This document shows positions 60,736-64,000 of a stretch of DNA of 64,000 nt, in pieces. The stretch spans positions 1,736,001 to 1,800,000 of the forward strand of contig CANUEZ040000071.1 of the NCBI GenBank assembly GCA_948099385.1, given 5' to 3'. The stretch is from Fasciola hepatica. Its lineage: Eukaryota > Platyhelminthes > Trematoda > Plagiorchiida > Fasciolidae. Every line of letters starts with the position of its first letter. Within the stretch, counting starts at the first letter, position 1. The position numbers and the translations under genes were made by a program. The notes under the pieces are model-generated. The model did no database searches. It saw only the letters and a list, made by a program, of their open reading frames with translations, and was not told the origin of the DNA.

Positions 60736-61721
60736 ATAGGGAGTATATTATATGTTCTAAGTTTAGTACTTTTTTGTCAAATAAAAAGCCACATGTGAAG
60801 CAGGTGTTCTCGGCAAGATTCCTGAAAGAGGAAGGGATTCAATACCAGTCTTTGGTCAGCTGAAAGCGACAGGTATGTTGTCTGATGGATTTAAAAAGTA
60901 CATACTAATCAAACCTCTGACGGGCAACAAGAGAAGCCATTTCCGGTCCAAAATATGAATGGGATACTAAAACTAGCATTTTTAATGAAAGTCAAATAAC
61001 CAAACAACAGGATGGCTACTTAGCCAGCAGAGCCGAACACATCTACTGAATACGAGCTCATCTCTTCCGTACACGAAACCCAATTGAATGAACTTGAATG
61101 AAATCATTGATAACAAATATCTCTATAGCTCTCCATCCCGTTGCAGGATGGAGGACTGCATGTCCACTAACCCTGTGTTTCAAGTTTGAACCACAAATTT
61201 CTGTTGTATACAAAGGAGAAACGTTCGTCTGAGTATTTCCTGGGGTTTTCTAAAGGCTTCAAAACGGTAGAAAATAGGCCTTTTTCTCTGCAGACTATCC
61301 TAAATGTGATACAGAATTATGGCGTTGTACGTGGATCAAAGGCCAAATTCCTCGGAAGCACAAGTTTGATTTTGTGGTTTCTGAAGCTCAATAAAAATGT
61401 AAAACCTGTGGCCATGTGCCTCTGTTCTGAAGACTGGGTATGTTACCTGACAAAATAAGTTTAGAAGTGTTCATTTTCAAAATCTTTGATTCATCCATGT
61501 ACGCTTTGCACGATTTAAATGATAAACCAGCTGTCGGACAATTCCCAATGAACACATCTGGAGAACACCTTTTGACGAACAAGCTCCTTTTCAATGGTTC
61601 ATTATCATGCCATTACATCGCAATAAATTACTATAAGTTAGCGGATGGAACCATTTAGACGAGAATGAAGTGATACAAATATAATGGTGACAAATAAAGG
61701 GGGGAGCGGAGGAAAACATCT
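60736..61721. other. Unannotated sequence downstream of the Penelope-like element
   Basis: This lies 3' of the minus-strand Penelope-like element, where its terminal repeat would be expected. I saw neither a hammerhead core nor a copy of sequence from the other flank. Frames at 61186-61458 (+, 90 codons) and 61388-61594 (-, 68) have no motif. Confidence 0.4.
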
Positions 61722-62290
61722 TTAATCCGGATTCAAATCAAGACCGGATGTGTATTGTTTTTCTCGTGTGTTTCCAGTTTTCATCTGCTCTATGGCCTGT
61801 TGTAGGGTGTAGGGTTGGCTAGGGCAACTTCAGAGCACGCACAAATTGTTATTGAGCACATGGAGGTAGGTTGTTGGGGTAGATGCCGACGGCCTCAGTT
61901 GTGGACATTTTGCCGATCTTGATTTCCGACCCCGAACCTTATACAGCACACGGAAGGCCTCAGCCACGTTTACTGCGTGATTAGTCCAGGCAAGGTGTGA
62001 AACGATAGTGCTAGTGAGTGACTTAACTGTTCCAGTGTTTAACCATGCAGGGTAGTGTTCGCGGATACGTTCAGACCAACGCCTGGTTTTGCGGCCGATG
62101 TGCGTTGTCCCACAGGAACAGGTGAATGACCAGACACGACATAAGGCTGTAGAATCAGACCCTTTGTCTTTCTACCGCAAAAGCACCACCGGCCGGAATT
62201 CGAACAAAATTCGGAGCTTAGTTGCGTAGAACGTCTTGCTGATTACCCCTGGCCATCTCATATGCACGATCTCCGCCAAAGTATCTCCGC
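61722..62290 (-). pseudogene. GIY-YIG endonuclease domain of Penelope-like element
   Basis: After TLAEIVHMRWPGVISKTFYA and a stop near 62165, the minus strand reads FTCSCGTTHIGRKTRRWSER and then IREHYPAWL. These are the cysteine pair and 'YIGrT.R.l..Ri.eH.P.W' core of Penelope-type GIY-YIG nucleases, with Tyr of the YIG box changed to His. HLAWTNHAVNVAEAFRVLYK follows, equivalent to the family 'Hl..t.H.vd...aF.viy'. A 60-70 residue tail runs to the stop at 61722. The nuclease would nick target DNA. Confidence 0.8.
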
Positions 62291-63600
62291 TAAAAAGCAA
62301 GGAGATTGATATCGGTTTTCTTTCCACCGCAAAAACTTCTTGGAGTTCCCGTTTTAATTCGCATCATCCTCTTAACTAGCCGATCCGGGTAACCGTTTTG
62401 GAAGAAGGTTGTTCGCACAGTTTGCTGTTCTTCTTCAACGGTGTCCTCCGAACTTATTCTTCTTGCTCTGTTTGTGAGGCATCGAATTAGGTTCTTCCTA
62501 ATCTTTAGAGGCGCAAAGCTGTGGAGGTGAATGTATCGCTCATTCCACGTTGCATTTCTGTGTATCGACCGGCTGATTGAGCCGTCTTCACGGCGACCCA
62601 TCCAAAAGTCAAGAAAGACGATTTTATTGTCTGACTGTTTTTATTGTGAAATGTAGATTTTTAAGTGCTGAGTCCAAGCTGTCTAGCAGTTGGCTTATGT
62701 GGTCTGATGAATCGAGTACACAAACATTGTGATCAACGTAGCGTTTGTATAAAACACAGTTTCGAATTGAAGATTCCAGCGGTCCATTTTCTAACTTTGT
62801 CATAAAGACATCCGCAGGTAGTGGTCCGAGTGGGAGCCCATCGCTACCCCATCCGTTTGGCGATAGATCTGGTTGTTAAATTTAAACTGAATGTTGTATG
62901 TGCAGAAAAACAGAAACTGTTTCAGATCTTCTAGGGTCATGACGGTCTCAATTGAGTTTATTTCAATATAATCACACCTATTGAGAAGCCGGAAAAAGTA
63001 AACTGATGTCTCATGAAAGCATCCAGCTTCTTCACCGTTTAGGTCTTTCATACAATCTACGAATTCAAATGTGTCTTTGAGACTGTACTTTGATATTGCT
63101 TGTCTTACCGGTTCCAGCAACCTTATCAACCATTTAGCCACCGCATGGTATGGTGAATTACACATGTCGAGGATAGGTTTTCATGGGACTCCACTCTTAG
63201 GCGCTTTCGGCAATCCGTACAACCAGGGAATGGTTGTTCTTGTAGGTCGTATCCGTTCAAATGTGGCTGGGTTTATCATATTTCTTTGCTTCAAACGTCG
63301 CAGCAAGTTGGATAGCGACTTCTCTACTAGTTGTGTCTTATCTTTTCCTGTGAATATTTTCGCGAGTTTCAATGTATCATTCAAAGTGGTATTCATTTCC
63401 TCAATATAGTCTGACCTTTTTAGAAGCACTGTAACTGTTCCCTTGTCCGGCTTGGGTATGATGATAACATTATTCCTTTTCAGTTCTCTCAAACGTTGCA
63501 TATAAACTGACCCGAGTAATCCTCTTGGTGACGACTTAGCTGTAACTCAGTACTTTGTAAGCATAAAACAATCCTCTTATTCCCCATTTCCTCAGCAATT
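62291..63600 (-). pseudogene. Reverse transcriptase of Penelope-like element, YVDD changed to YVDH
   Basis: Blocks in order are VIIIPKPDKGTVTVLLKRSD (the N-terminal 'iL..DKg..vVvm....Y' block), LYGLPKAPKSGVP (family 'yGLPK.HK...PlRPI'), LKQFLFFCTYNIQFKFNNQI followed by YRQTDGVAMGSHSD ('f.y.Q..GvaMGsplsp'), then KRYVDHNVCVLD at 62729-62740, where the catalytic YVDD has its second Asp replaced by His. Downstream, the 62601-62290 frame begins near FLD-x-MGRREDGSISRSIHRN ('FLDv...R..dg.l.tsVyRK.T') and contains FFQNGYPDRLVKRMM ('L..NGYp..fi'), the conserved thumb. Telomerase-related RT fold; inactive here. Confidence 0.85.
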
Positions 63601-64000
63601 CAGATGCGCACACTTTTGCTCAGATAATCAAAATTAATGAAATATAGTTGAAGTACTGAATATTTCCCGCACCAACGCTCCGCGTTTCTTAATAATCCAT
63701 GAATAGTGTTGATTATCATGCACATATCATGGCATCACCCGATTTCCTGATGAAGGTTACGTTTACTGAATGGAACGCGAAGTATACGAATGTTGAACAA
63801 CGGCCCATCAGTGAACTGTGTAACGGTGAAAAGTCCTTCCTGAAATCGGTTTTGCTCGTTATCAGTTACCCTCCGTACCATTTTGAGGCTGTGATTTGTG
63901 CGATAAGTATACTTATTTGACCGAACTCTTTCTGGCGTTTATCCCGAACCTCATCATCGAGCGTGAATGTGCCGTTGGAAAACTATTTAAAGTAACTTTT
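63601..64000. other. Unannotated right end, upstream flank of the Penelope-like element
   Basis: No match to the other flank of the element and no ribozyme core was seen. A 73-codon plus frame at 63699-63920 has no motif. Confidence 0.4.

Larger units (their letters stand above)
61722..63600 (-). mobile_element. Penelope-like retroelement with GIY-YIG endonuclease, broken
   Basis: Reading leftwards there is a Penelope-type reverse transcriptase (63501 to about 62600), a thumb/linker region and a C-terminal GIY-YIG endonuclease ending at a stop at 61722-61724. The order RT then EN is diagnostic of EN-plus Penelope-like elements. Frame changes near 63170, 62830, 62605, 62290 and 62165 kill the copy. 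It is more intact at motif level than the first CR1-like copy. The 5' boundary may extend somewhat beyond 63600; terminal repeats were not found. Confidence 0.85.

Noticed and set aside
63071..63409. A 112-codon plus frame at the right end
   Set aside because: It is antisense to the Penelope-like reverse transcriptase, which has clear motifs on the minus strand.
1..64000. CRISPR arrays, bacterial operons, rRNA genes or a spliced-leader gene
   Set aside because: No regularly spaced repeats, no operon-like coding density, no rRNA-like or recognisable fluke spliced-leader sequence was seen on either strand.

Overview
This is eukaryotic DNA, most likely from a digenean trematode (flatworm fluke). 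I infer this from its repeat fauna. It has a tRNA-derived SINE carrying a hammerhead ribozyme of the Schistosoma Sm-alpha type, a second and unrelated hammerhead repeat of the kind found in Penelope-like retroelements and retrozymes, and RTE, CR1 and Penelope-like retrotransposon remnants. The sequence does not fix the genus. I found no convincing host gene, no rRNA and no functional tRNA. Every coding stretch I recognise belongs to a decayed transposable element.

Layout. About 1.5-4.06 kb (+) is a heavily broken CR1-like LINE (endonuclease, then reverse transcriptase). Diffuse unrecognised DNA follows to 10.7 kb, with one copy of a dispersed repeat at 7.4 kb. A second, better preserved CR1-like LINE (ORF1, endonuclease, RT with FADD changed to FAND) fills 10.8-14.3 kb. 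Directly after it, 14.65-15.22 kb holds a cluster of short repeat units in alternating orientation; one unit has a complete hammerhead ribozyme core (14994-15049). From 21.4 to 25.35 kb there are hammerhead-SINE copies: a diverged one, then a near-perfect 335-nt palindrome made of two copies head to head. From 29.5 down to 26.1 kb (-) lies a long RTE-clade LINE (EN, RT with intact YADD, C-terminus) ending next to a (TA)n microsatellite and interrupted by a small tRNA-like SINE.

From 30 to 61.7 kb most sequence is unrecognised, AT-rich and intron- or intergenic-like. Exceptions are a young-looking 109-nt inverted-repeat fold-back element (40407-40766), microsatellites, a fragment of an IS630/Tc1-type transposase (51.0-51.3 kb) and two weak hammerhead-like relics. 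The right end (63.6-61.72 kb, -) is a Penelope-like element with RT and C-terminal GIY-YIG endonuclease; its catalytic YVDD reads YVDH and its frame is broken in several places.

The elements fit together as follows. LINE-type enzymes (RTE, CR1) are plausible sources of reverse transcriptase for the SINEs. The co-occurrence of a Penelope-like element and a minimal hammerhead matches the known association of those two. The palindromic hammerhead SINE and the ribozyme repeat cluster are the most unusual items.
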